Part shown: in pieces, positions 1 through 8,729 of the stretch
Numbering within the stretch: position 1 is the stretch's first letter
How the letters are laid out: every line of letters starts with the position of its first letter
Source of the DNA: Pseudoalteromonas aurantia 208
Lineage (GTDB): Bacteria; Pseudomonadota; Gammaproteobacteria; Enterobacterales; Alteromonadaceae
Assembly (NCBI RefSeq): GCF_014858725.1
Contig: NZ_AQGV01000014.1
Span: forward strand, 124,001 to 188,000
Direction: 5' to 3'
DNA length: 64,000 nt
The notes under the pieces: model-generated
Databases searched by the model: none
What the model saw: the letters and a program-made list of their open reading frames with translations, nothing else
Told to the model about the DNA's origin: nothing
Translations under genes and position numbers: made by a program

Positions 1-614
1 CCACTTTTGTGGTGGCTTATGGCGGAATTAAAGGGGAAGACTACTTCTACGAACATACTAATGTATGGGAAAATGAGCGCTTAATGAGCTTCGTACCGGA
101 TTATATTGTCAGACCTCGGTCTATTCGACCGGGCCAAGCGCCAGAAAGATTATATAACCACATACTAACAGCTGAAGTTGCTAAGCAATTGCGTGACGAA
201 GGTGTCACCGTTCATATTGGTGCTCACGGCCAGCGTGAAGGTTTAGCTGCGCATTGGGAACTTTGGTCAATGGCCCAAGGCGGTTTCACCGCTTGGGAAG
301 CGCTACGAAGTGGTACCATTGATGGTGCAAAATACCTTGGTATGGATCATGACATTGGGACTATCGAAAAAGGCAAACTTGCCGACTTAGCTATCATCGA
401 GGGAGATGTGTTAAACGATATTCGTCAATCAGAAAACGTGGCATATACGGTTATCAATGGGCGTATTTATGATTCGGCAACGATGAATGAAGTCGGTAAC
501 TACGATACTAAACGCGCACCGTTTTTCTTTGAAGGAGGCACTAAAACACAGATGCATCCTGCCACACAAATGTACATGGAAGAAAAAGCACACAAGTATC
601 ATTGGAAACACTAA
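1..614 (+). CDS. Amidohydrolase-family protein, C-terminal part (truncated by window edge)
   Basis: The open frame runs in from before base 1 (codons in phase with base 3), so only the last ~200 residues are seen. The fragment has the end of a TIM-barrel amidohydrolase: a conserved stretch around HIGAHGQREGLAAHWEL, then an Ala/Gly-rich helix and the typical closing beta-sandwich segment (GTIEKGKLADLAIIEGD, then VINGRIYD). In this family such proteins are often secreted imidazolonepropionase-like peptidases with a TolB-like propeller in front; that part is outside the window, so substrate and location cannot be judged. The family assignment is good, the function is not. An intrinsic terminator follows directly. 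Confidence 0.8.
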   Translation, partial: TFVVAYGGIKGEDYFYEHTNVWENERLMSFVPDYIVRPRSIRPGQAPERLYNHILTAEVAKQLRDEGVTVHIGAHGQREGLAAHWELWSMAQGGFTAWEALRSGTIDGAKYLGMDHDIGTIEKGKLADLAIIEGDVLNDIRQSENVAYTVINGRIYDSATMNEVGNYDTKRAPFFFEGGTKTQMHPATQMYMEEKAHKYHWKH

Positions 615-632
615 TTAATTGTTTCTGAAAAT

Positions 633-659
633 AAAAAGCCACCGATTGGTGGCTTTTTT
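633..659 (+). terminator. Rho-independent terminator after the amidohydrolase gene
   Basis: An 11-bp stem (AAAAAGCCACC with GGTGGCTTTTT) around the loop GATT is followed by T's. It starts about 20 bp after the amidohydrolase stop codon. Confidence 0.85.
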
Positions 660-800
660 ATGCGATTTAAAAAGGCCGTTATTTGCGAAATTAGGCACAA
701 ATTTTGTGTGCTTTCACTAGACGTGAACGAGAACTGTTCTACACTTTGCTGCAAAGATACATTTTGTATCAACAAAAATAACGAGAACAAGGAGTGCACA

Positions 801-3800
801 ATGGCCAGTATCAATGCGATTTATCAATCTTTAGACCTGACCAAAAAGCTTATTATTGCATTCTTATTGGTTGCACTTGCTCCCATTGCCGTCGTTATTT
901 CTATGGCACTATATCACGCCACAGACGCACTTCAGCAACAAGCCTATTCACAACTTGGGGCGGTTGGGGAAATCAAAAAAAGCGCCGTTGAACGCCACTT
1001 TAAAGCCGTAAAAAATAAAATGAGTGCGCTTGCACACAACCCATACGCACAAACCGCAGCCCGTGAATTCATTTATGCGTTTAGTACACTTGATGGCGCC
1101 GTTGTTATTCCTGACTCTTTAACGCAGTTTTACCAGAATGAATTCACGACTAAATTTAATACTGAAAACCCGAGTGCAACGTTACCGAATAACTTAATTG
1201 ATAGTATCAGTGCTGAAGGGCTTATGCTGCAACAACGCTATATTGCAGACAACCCGTTTGCACTTGGCGAAAAATCAAAATTGGTAAAAACCGACCATGA
1301 TGATGACTATGATATGACCCACCAACGTCATCATGAATACTTTTTGAAAGTTGCTGAAATCAATCATTTCTACGATATTTTTATTGTGGATAACGAAACG
1401 GGTAACATCGTCTATTCTGTATACAAAGAACTCGACTTTGCCACATCTCTACTCACAGGGCCTTATGCAAATAGTAACCTTGCTGCTGTATTTCAAAAAG
1501 CCCGCTCGCTGAATACCCCCGAACAATATGCTTTTGTCGACTATCATCAGTACCTCCCTTCGTACAATGCCCCAGCAAGTTTTATTGCCGCACCGCTCAT
1601 CAACCCAGGGCATGCACAATCTACACTCATTTTTCAATTATCAATTGATGCGCTGAATGACATCATGACGGAAAGAGAAGGGCTCGGTGAAAGTGGTGAA
1701 ACTTACTTAGTCGGGCATGATGGATTAATGCGTTCAGATTCCTATTTAGACCCTGAAAATCACTCAGTAATAAACTCATTTAAATACCCAAGTAAAGGCG
1801 CTATAAATACGGAAGGGTTCCAACGCGCCATCGCAGGAGAGCATGGTCAGAAGCTGATCACCGATTACAACGGACAACCTGTTCTTTCCGCTTTCATGCC
1901 CATAGATGTGTTAGGGTCAGACTGGGCATTACTTGCTGAAATAGACAAAGCAGAAGCATTTGATGCCGTTACGCGGTTGCGTAATTTGCTCATAGTCGTG
2001 CTTGTATTCACGATTGCCGTCATCGTGGTTATTGCATTTCTCTTTGCGCGTACGTTAACTCGCCCGGCACATGCTTTAGTTAATACGATGCGCAGAGTTG
2101 AACAAGAAGGCGATTTCTCTATTCGCGCCCCCATCGCTTCAAAAGATGAAATTGGGCAATCTGCTCTTGCCTTTAATTCTCTATTAAATGAACTTCAGCA
2201 ATCAATTTCAGAAACAAACTTAGTTATGAATGAAATGGCATCTGGACGTTTTTCAAAACGAATTAAAGTCCAGTGCAAAGGGGAGTTGGAAACATTAAAG
2301 CAAGCAACCAATCATTGTGCAAATAGCTTAGATATTGCAATTGGCGAAATAAATCAAGTTATTAAAGCCATGTCCATCGGACAATTTGACTTGCAACTCA
2401 CTGCACCTATGTCAGGCGATTTAGACAAACTAAAATCGAATGTAAACCAATCTTTGCACTCTCTCAACGGCACTATGAATGCCATTGTGTCTGTTATGGA
2501 AAATGTCGAGCATGGTGACTTTAATGGACGCGTCTCTATTGATGCGCAAGGAAAACTCGGTCAGTTAAAAGATTGCGTAAATAACTCTATTTTCAGCGTG
2601 TCAGGTGCCATTGATGAAATAAGTACAGTGATGGGCGCTATTCGCCAAGGCGACTTCTCACAACGTATTGATATCCCATTAGAAGGTCAGCTCAATGCTC
2701 TAAAAGATAATGTAAACGTCAGTGTCGACAACCTCGCAGTTATCATCAAAGACATTAGTACAATAATGGCTGCGATGAGTAAAGGTGACTTTAAACAAAG
2801 TGTACTGTGCCCAGCTCAAGGTCAGTTAGGGCAACTTAAAGACGATATAAATACCTCTATTCACGGCCTTGATAAAGCAGTGAGTGAAATTTCTTCAGTC
2901 ATGATGGCAATTAGCCACGGTCGCTTTGACCGTACAATCACCTCTGCTATGCCAGGCCAACTTGATACCCTAAAATCCGATATAAATAACTCTGTCGGTA
3001 ATTTAAACCAAGTTATTGAAGAACTCGCCGCGGTGATGGCAGCAATGTGCAAAGGCAATTTCAACTTAAAGATACAATCGCCGTTACAAGGACAACTGCA
3101 ACAACTTAAAGAAGATGTAAATACGTCTATTACTACAATTTCTGATGCAATAAGTGAAGTGACGCATGTACTCAGTGCTGTGTCTCAGGGCAAGCTAACC
3201 GACTCTATTTCAGGCAATTATGATGGCGTTTTCTTAGTACTAAAACAGGATGTCAATACCACTATCAGTAAGTTAACCGAAGTGATAGAGGGCATACAGT
3301 TATCAGCAAGCCACGTATCGCAAAGTGCAGGAGAGATTGCTGCCAGTAATACTGAAATTAGTGCCAGAACAGAAGAGCAAGCCGCTAATTTGGAAGAAGC
3401 CAGTGCGAGTACAGGCCACATTCTCAGTGAAATAACGGCTGTAGCCAAACAATCGGGTAATGCCGTAGAACTATCAAACGATGCCCAAAATATAGCACTA
3501 GAAGGTGGTGAGCTTTCAAAAGAAACCGTCATAGCAATAGAAGAAGTCAATGGCGCAAGTAAAGACATCAATGAAATTGTGTCGGTCATCGATGGCCTCG
3601 CGTTTCAAACCAATTTATTGGCTTTGAACGCGGCAGTTGAAGCCGCTCGAGCTGGTGAACATGGAAGAGGGTTCGCTGTTGTTGCTAACGAAGTCCGAGA
3701 GCTTGCTGGGCGAAGCGCAGCATCAGCCAAGCAGATCAAAAACATCATTGCCAATAGTAATCAAAAAGTAGAGCAAAGCACCGATATGGCAAATAGCTCT

Positions 3801-4091
3801 GGTCATAAACTCGAACAAATTGTCGACGCGGTTTCCAAAGTTAACAACACCATTGTCAAAATAAACCAATCAACGATCACACAGCAACAAGCAATTAAAG
3901 AAGTTGACTTGGTTGTGCAACGACTGACTGATTTAATTCAAGAAAATTCAGCGATAACTGAAGAAACAATGGCGGCAGCGAAACAGATGGCTGATCAAGC
4001 AAATCAAATGCGCCGCTTGTTAGGTTACTTCTCGTTAAGTAAGCAAAGTACAGACAATACGCAATTACTCATCCATCAATATAATCGCTAA
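801..4091 (+). CDS. Methyl-accepting chemotaxis protein with a long poly-HAMP stalk
   Basis: The protein is an inner-membrane chemoreceptor of 1096 aa. The open frame extends upstream to 660, but the ATG at 801 is preceded by AAGGAG and begins a normal N-terminus (MASINAIYQSLDLTKK), so it is taken as the start. A first membrane helix lies at ~17-37. A periplasmic sensor region of about 355 residues follows, probably a Cache-type domain, and a second helix lies at ~396-417. From ~420 to ~830 there is a canonical HAMP domain followed by eight HAMP-like units of about 45 residues. The cytoplasmic hairpin tip (AFQTNLLALNAAVEAARAG, then GRGFAVVANEVRELA) is at ~934-965. The 5' leader carries small palindromes at 696-708 and 756-770. 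The ligand is unknown. Nine HAMP-type units in one receptor is unusual. Confidence 0.93.
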   Translation: MASINAIYQSLDLTKKLIIAFLLVALAPIAVVISMALYHATDALQQQAYSQLGAVGEIKKSAVERHFKAVKNKMSALAHNPYAQTAAREFIYAFSTLDGAVVIPDSLTQFYQNEFTTKFNTENPSATLPNNLIDSISAEGLMLQQRYIADNPFALGEKSKLVKTDHDDDYDMTHQRHHEYFLKVAEINHFYDIFIVDNETGNIVYSVYKELDFATSLLTGPYANSNLAAVFQKARSLNTPEQYAFVDYHQYLPSYNAPASFIAAPLINPGHAQSTLIFQLSIDALNDIMTEREGLGESGETYLVGHDGLMRSDSYLDPENHSVINSFKYPSKGAINTEGFQRAIAGEHGQKLITDYNGQPVLSAFMPIDVLGSDWALLAEIDKAEAFDAVTRLRNLLIVVLVFTIAVIVVIAFLFARTLTRPAHALVNTMRRVEQEGDFSIRAPIASKDEIGQSALAFNSLLNELQQSISETNLVMNEMASGRFSKRIKVQCKGELETLKQATNHCANSLDIAIGEINQVIKAMSIGQFDLQLTAPMSGDLDKLKSNVNQSLHSLNGTMNAIVSVMENVEHGDFNGRVSIDAQGKLGQLKDCVNNSIFSVSGAIDEISTVMGAIRQGDFSQRIDIPLEGQLNALKDNVNVSVDNLAVIIKDISTIMAAMSKGDFKQSVLCPAQGQLGQLKDDINTSIHGLDKAVSEISSVMMAISHGRFDRTITSAMPGQLDTLKSDINNSVGNLNQVIEELAAVMAAMCKGNFNLKIQSPLQGQLQQLKEDVNTSITTISDAISEVTHVLSAVSQGKLTDSISGNYDGVFLVLKQDVNTTISKLTEVIEGIQLSASHVSQSAGEIAASNTEISARTEEQAANLEEASASTGHILSEITAVAKQSGNAVELSNDAQNIALEGGELSKETVIAIEEVNGASKDINEIVSVIDGLAFQTNLLALNAAVEAARAGEHGRGFAVVANEVRELAGRSAASAKQIKNIIANSNQKVEQSTDMANSSGHKLEQIVDAVSKVNNTIVKINQSTITQQQAIKEVDLVVQRLTDLIQENSAITEETMAAAKQMADQANQMRRLLGYFSLSKQSTDNTQLLIHQYNR

Positions 4092-4897
4092 CTCAACTTA
4101 AATTCGTCGGCATCTAAATGGGCAGGGAAAGCTGCTCTAAATGCTTCTAGTTGGTTTTTCACTAAGTGAACGAATGCGACCGCAGTCTGATTATCTGGTA
4201 ATTGCATAATAGCTTCCCCCTTAAAATCATATGCAGCACTGCCCCCACTGTGGGCAACTTGATTACCATCTACACCAACTCGATTACAACCCAAGACATA
4301 ACATTGATTTTCCATTGCTCTGGCCATCAATAATGTATCCCAAACATGACGCCGTGCTGCAGGCCAGTTTGCGACATTAACCATAACATCGTAGTCATTC
4401 CTATTACGTTGGAATACAGGAAACCGCAAGTCGTAACACACTTGGGGTAATATTCTAAAGCCATTAATAGTAAAAACTTGTCTCGCTTGTCCCGCTTCGA
4501 CATAGTCTCCTTCGTTACCCAATCGAAACAAATGCCGCTTATCATAATGCATCACAGTACCATCTGGTTTTACCCAATAAAACCGATTCACCTGCTTAGC
4601 ACCCATTTGCACTAATACAGACCCCGCAACCACCGCTTGACAGTGCTGAGCACACTGAATTAACCACTGTAGTATTGGTCCGCTTTTTGGTTCACTAACC
4701 CCTTCATCAACCGCAAAACCCGTTGCAAAAGTCTCTGGCAATAAAATTAAATCAACCTTGTTTTCTGGTTCACTTAAACTTTCTGTTAATAGCGCCTGCA
4801 AAGCGGTAGTATTCATTTTTGGCTGTAACCAAACAATATCATGTTGTACCACCGCAACTCGTAATTCAGTGCCCTTTGAATCATTTATAATTGACAT
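4088..4897 (-). CDS. Carbon-nitrogen hydrolase, omega-amidase (YafV/NIT2-like)
   Basis: This is a 269-aa nitrilase-superfamily amidase of the YafV/NIT2 type. In that family the enzymes hydrolyse 2-oxoglutaramate or 2-oxosuccinamate to the oxo-acid and ammonia. The catalytic triad is visible: Glu in LLPETFATGF (~residue 55), Lys in YDKRHLFRLG, and Cys in LPQVCYDLRFPV. A longer in-frame start exists at 4945, but the ATG at 4897 has GGAG just upstream and gives the usual family length. It overlaps the end of the aminotransferase gene by 13 bp, which implies translational coupling. That fits the pathway: glutamine-dependent transamination makes 2-oxoglutaramate, which this enzyme removes. Its 3' end overlaps the convergent chemoreceptor gene by 4 bp. 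Confidence 0.88.
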   Translation of the reverse strand: MSIINDSKGTELRVAVVQHDIVWLQPKMNTTALQALLTESLSEPENKVDLILLPETFATGFAVDEGVSEPKSGPILQWLIQCAQHCQAVVAGSVLVQMGAKQVNRFYWVKPDGTVMHYDKRHLFRLGNEGDYVEAGQARQVFTINGFRILPQVCYDLRFPVFQRNRNDYDVMVNVANWPAARRHVWDTLLMARAMENQCYVLGCNRVGVDGNQVAHSGGSAAYDFKGEAIMQLPDNQTAVAFVHLVKNQLEAFRAAFPAHLDADEFKLS

Positions 4898-6024
4898 AGT
4901 TTCTCCGCTGCGATTAATAACGTAGCCGTTTTTTTTGCAAAACACAGTCGGATCACTTTGTCTGACGATCCTTGTGCATAAAATACACTCAGAGGTATTG
5001 CAGCTATCCCCACTTCTTTCACTAAATACTCACAAAATGCCACATCATCTAATGAGGAGATTTCACTGTAATCCAGTAATAAAAAATACGTCCCTTCACT
5101 TGGCAGCACACGAAAACGACTGGTTGATAATGCATCGATTAAACAGTCTCGTTTAATTTGATAAAACTGGGCCAATTCATCAACATGTTGACCTTGCTCC
5201 GCGAGCATATCGGTTAAAGCCAATTGTGCAGGCGTAAAGCTTGAAAACGTCACATACTGATGAATTTTTCTAAATTCATCAGTTAAATGCGTAGGTGCAA
5301 TACAGTAGCCCATTTTCCAGCCGGTACAATGGAACGTTTTGCCAAAGCTAGAGACCACAAAACTGCGACTTAACAACTCAGGATCACGTAACACACTCAA
5401 ATGAGGCTGATTATCAAAGGTAATATGCTCATATACTTCATCACTTATCAAATAAAGTTCATATTGCATAACCAACTTTTTCAACTGGGTGAGATCTGCC
5501 AACTTAAGTGTTTTAGCACTCGGGTTATGGGGGGTATTAATCACTATTGCTCGAGTTTTTTCGCTCATGAGCTGATGTACCTGTGACCAGTTAATTGCAT
5601 AATCCGGCGCATGTGTTGCCACATGTACTGCTTTACCTCCTGCTAACTCAATGGCAGGTTGGTAAGAATCGTAAGCAGGGTCAAAGACGATCACTTCATC
5701 ACCTGGATGTATAATCGCTTGAATCGCAACAAACAGTGCTTCCGTTGCCCCTGACGTAATGGTTACCATCTGCTCAGCATCTATCTTTGTATGATAACGC
5801 CGCTTCACCAACTCACCTATTTGCAGTTGCAGTGGCTTTATACCTACCGAAGGCGAATATTGATTAAATCCTTCGCTACTATAATACGCTAACTTGGATT
5901 TCAATAGCTCTGGAGTGTCAAACTCGGGAAAACCTTGAGATAAGTTAATTGCCGCATACTGATTAGCTAACCCTGTCATTTTACTAAAAATACTCGTTGC
6001 AACAATCGGTAATTTACTCTGCAC
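4885..6024 (-). CDS. ybdL: PLP-dependent aminotransferase, methionine/aromatic type (YbdL-like)
   Basis: The protein is a 379-aa fold-type I aminotransferase, close in pattern to E. coli YbdL (methionine aminotransferase) and to kynurenine/glutamine transaminases. It shows the class I start (NLSQGFPEFDTP), the cofactor region NTPHNPSAK, SDEVYEH, and the PLP Schiff-base lysine in SSFGKTFHCTGWK (~residue 230). The expected reaction is transfer of an amino group between methionine, phenylalanine or glutamine and an oxo-acid, possibly in methionine salvage (inference from family and neighbour). It leads the two-gene operon with the omega-amidase. Confidence 0.88.
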   Translation of the reverse strand: MQSKLPIVATSIFSKMTGLANQYAAINLSQGFPEFDTPELLKSKLAYYSSEGFNQYSPSVGIKPLQLQIGELVKRRYHTKIDAEQMVTITSGATEALFVAIQAIIHPGDEVIVFDPAYDSYQPAIELAGGKAVHVATHAPDYAINWSQVHQLMSEKTRAIVINTPHNPSAKTLKLADLTQLKKLVMQYELYLISDEVYEHITFDNQPHLSVLRDPELLSRSFVVSSFGKTFHCTGWKMGYCIAPTHLTDEFRKIHQYVTFSSFTPAQLALTDMLAEQGQHVDELAQFYQIKRDCLIDALSTSRFRVLPSEGTYFLLLDYSEISSLDDVAFCEYLVKEVGIAAIPLSVFYAQGSSDKVIRLCFAKKTATLLIAAEKLCQL

Positions 6025-6402
6025 TGATATTCTCCAATTATACTTGTCCTGATCACCAAAGTCGGCTTGCTATTATACGGGTATACTTTACGGTGACTTT
6101 TCATATTACTTCAAACCAACGATAATCCCATGACGTATAAATTAGCACTGCCGTCGCTTAACAAAATGTATGATTTATCACTGAACGTATCATAAGCTGC
6201 AAATCATACTGTAGCTAGGTTACTTTATAGCGACGTAATATAAGCCTACACGATCAATTACATGAATGTATTTGCCAATTTACGTCAATCAAACGTGAAG
6301 GTTTAGCAATAAGATACGCGTTCACTTATCTCTCAAACAACCATCGCTTTTACCACGACAGCAGCACAAAAAAGGCAACCTAACGTTGCCTTTTCTCTCT
6401 CA
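6025..6402. other. Intergenic region upstream of ybdL with a terminator near its left-gene end
   Basis: This 378-bp gap separates two minus-strand genes. Near its high-coordinate end (6371-6393) it holds the terminator of the S9 peptidase gene; the rest should contain the ybdL promoter. No open frame with coding character, RNA gene or repeat was recognised. Confidence 0.6.
6368..6395 (-). terminator. Rho-independent terminator of the S9 peptidase gene
   Basis: AAAGGCAAC pairs with GTTGCCTTT around the loop CTAAC (6371-6393). An A-run on the left reads as a T-run on the minus strand. It lies 8 bp beyond the peptidase stop codon. Confidence 0.85.
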
Positions 6403-8361
6403 TCATAATTTTAGATGCGCATCTAAAAATGCGAGTATGCGTTCATAGTATTGTGCACGATGCTTCGCTTTATAAAATCCGTGCCCCTCACTTTCTAGTA
6501 ACATATACTGGTAAGAATGCTTGGCTTTTTTCAACGCCTCTATCAGTGACTCAGCCTGTTCAATCGGCGCTCTCTTATCTTCACCCCCATGCACTATTAG
6601 CACAGGCGCTTTTAGCTTCTCAATATTATAGCTTGGAGAAAAGTCTTTTAATTGCTGCTGATCGTCCCCCAATACTTGAGCCAAATAACTTCTTCCCGTT
6701 TCATGCTCCGCTATATCACCTTCTTTAAACATCAACGGTAAATCATACACACCAACTACACCAATAGCGCACTTGAATAAATCAGGTTCAATAATAGCGC
6801 TTTGTACTGCTGAATAGCCGCCAAAGCTAGACCCCATAATACACATATTGTTTGCATCTACATATCCTTGTTTAATCACATACTTAGTGCCATCAATGAT
6901 GTCATGTTGTATATCACTTCCCCACTTGCGGTATCCTGCAGCTTCAAAATTTCGGCCATATCCACCTGAACCACGAAAGTTTACTTTCAGTACAGCCATA
7001 CCTCGGCTAGCCAATAACTGACTTTCAACATCAAAGCGCCAGTAATCTCTTGGCCCATGCGGTCCACCATGTGGCATCACTACCAGTGGCAGATTTTTCG
7101 CCTCCTTCCCTTTTGGCAACGTCAGGTACCCACGAATTTCAACACCATCACGCGCAGTAAACTTTATTGGTTTCGTTTCAGACATTTTATCGGCAGGTAA
7201 CCAGCCCCTTTCGGAAAATAAGAAACTAAGCTTTTTCTTGTCGCCATCATATAGATAATATTGCCCCGGGTTTTGATCACTCCAAACGTAAGCAATACTG
7301 CGCTTACCATCTTTACTGCTACTGATTAAATGTACTTGGCTATTAGGAAACGTCGCCAATAATGACTTTAATGTGCGACTGCCTTGCGAATTACTATCTG
7401 TAAATGCATAACTCGGATACCCAGACTCTAATTCAATCGCAATGACTTCTTTGCTAATACTATCAGTCCAAACCGTTGAAGGTGATACCTCATCATCTTG
7501 AAACACCTTAGTCGTTACACCGGTTGTTAAATCAAGCTTGTAAATACCTTTCGGACCACCAGATTCAGAAGCCCCAATCAAAGCATGCTTACCTGATTTA
7601 TCAAATGACCATGGCGTCACGTCTTGTAAAGAGGTATTTTCTAGCGGTAATGCACGCCATTTATCACCACGCTTATCTCTAATATGAATAGACTGGTTTA
7701 TATAATTTTCAGTAGAAACGACAATACGTACATTTCCCTGGTGATCAGTAATATAACGCCCCATTTTTGATGGTGAACCTGCAACACTCTTACGGTGTCC
7801 ATTATGAATATTAACCTTATATACAACTGTTCTCGGCTCTTTGATCATACGCCATGGGTACGTCACAATTAGAATGTGATCATCATCATTCGGTAAACTG
7901 TCTAATACATAAGAGGTGCCTTCTAACGGCGTAGCCTTTCTTATTGCTGAGCCTGTTTGCATTTTACCTTGATAGCCAACCACATAACGCTGTCGTGTGC
8001 CGTCCCAGTTCATCGCAAACAATTCGCCTCGATATTCTGGACGAGCTGACCACCCCTTCAAATATTGCTTTTCAGCAACCAGTCTCTCGCTGCTTGCCCA
8101 TACATAAGCACCAACTTGTCCATTACCATTAAAACTAATCCCACTGACTATTTTATTATTCGTAAGATCGAGAATATAAAGGTTATTTTTGCCTTCAACT
8201 TTAGAAATAAAACTGAGGTACTTGCCATTGGGAGAAATTTGCACCTGTCGGTACGCAAAATCCTTACTAAAATCTGCCACAGAAATGATTTCGCCAGCAT
8301 GTGTCCATTTAGCGCTACTTAATATCAAAATTAAGCAGCACACTTTAAATAATATTTTCAT
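6403..8361 (-). CDS. Secreted S9-family prolyl oligopeptidase-like peptidase
   Basis: The 652-aa protein has an N-terminal signal peptide (MKILFKVCCLILILSS, cleavage near THA-GE), so it acts outside the cytoplasm. Residues ~30-390 form a beta-propeller-like region with repeated short blocks (ISPNGKYLSFIS). The C-terminal alpha/beta hydrolase domain has a catalytic serine in GSSFGGYSA (~512), an aspartate in GGEDKRAP (~590) and a histidine in ESEGHGFYK (~625). Proteins of this group cleave short, often proline-containing peptides; the exact specificity cannot be read. The gene stands alone with its own terminator. Confidence 0.9.
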   Translation of the reverse strand: MKILFKVCCLILILSSAKWTHAGEIISVADFSKDFAYRQVQISPNGKYLSFISKVEGKNNLYILDLTNNKIVSGISFNGNGQVGAYVWASSERLVAEKQYLKGWSARPEYRGELFAMNWDGTRQRYVVGYQGKMQTGSAIRKATPLEGTSYVLDSLPNDDDHILIVTYPWRMIKEPRTVVYKVNIHNGHRKSVAGSPSKMGRYITDHQGNVRIVVSTENYINQSIHIRDKRGDKWRALPLENTSLQDVTPWSFDKSGKHALIGASESGGPKGIYKLDLTTGVTTKVFQDDEVSPSTVWTDSISKEVIAIELESGYPSYAFTDSNSQGSRTLKSLLATFPNSQVHLISSSKDGKRSIAYVWSDQNPGQYYLYDGDKKKLSFLFSERGWLPADKMSETKPIKFTARDGVEIRGYLTLPKGKEAKNLPLVVMPHGGPHGPRDYWRFDVESQLLASRGMAVLKVNFRGSGGYGRNFEAAGYRKWGSDIQHDIIDGTKYVIKQGYVDANNMCIMGSSFGGYSAVQSAIIEPDLFKCAIGVVGVYDLPLMFKEGDIAEHETGRSYLAQVLGDDQQQLKDFSPSYNIEKLKAPVLIVHGGEDKRAPIEQAESLIEALKKAKHSYQYMLLESEGHGFYKAKHRAQYYERILAFLDAHLKL

Positions 8362-8729
8362 AATCTATCCATATACGCCATAGTCGGCGATTTTATATCG
8401 CCGACTATCCAACATTCAATAGAAACTACCTGTTCATCAAGCGTGCCCTGAACAGCTCCACTGACATACTCGTGGTAAATAGAGTAGTTCAGGACAAATA
8501 CCAGTCATGTTTTTAATACCAAAAGTGAAAAGTTCATAGAGGGTTATTGACAATATTGATACCAATTGAGGTTAGATTGTTTACTCGGTCTTATGAATAA
8601 TAGTTCATTCAGTATGGGTAACGTTAATTACGTGGTCACCTCACAAAAACGAGGTGTGTCTATATTTACTTAGCTTGTTTAACAAACAATGAAAGATAGG
8701 TGGCCAGCCTCGTGACCACCCAATAGCAG
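8362..8729. other. Intergenic region between two minus-strand peptidase genes
   Basis: The 368-bp gap holds the promoter region of the S9 peptidase gene and the 3' region of the DUF885 gene. A small hairpin (CACCTC with GAGGTG, 8-nt loop, about 8640-8655) lies in the second half but has no convincing T-run. Nothing else was recognised. Confidence 0.5.

Noticed and set aside
8640..8655. Terminator for the DUF885 gene
   Set aside because: The six-bp stem lacks a T-run on either strand and is ~75 bp from the stop codon.
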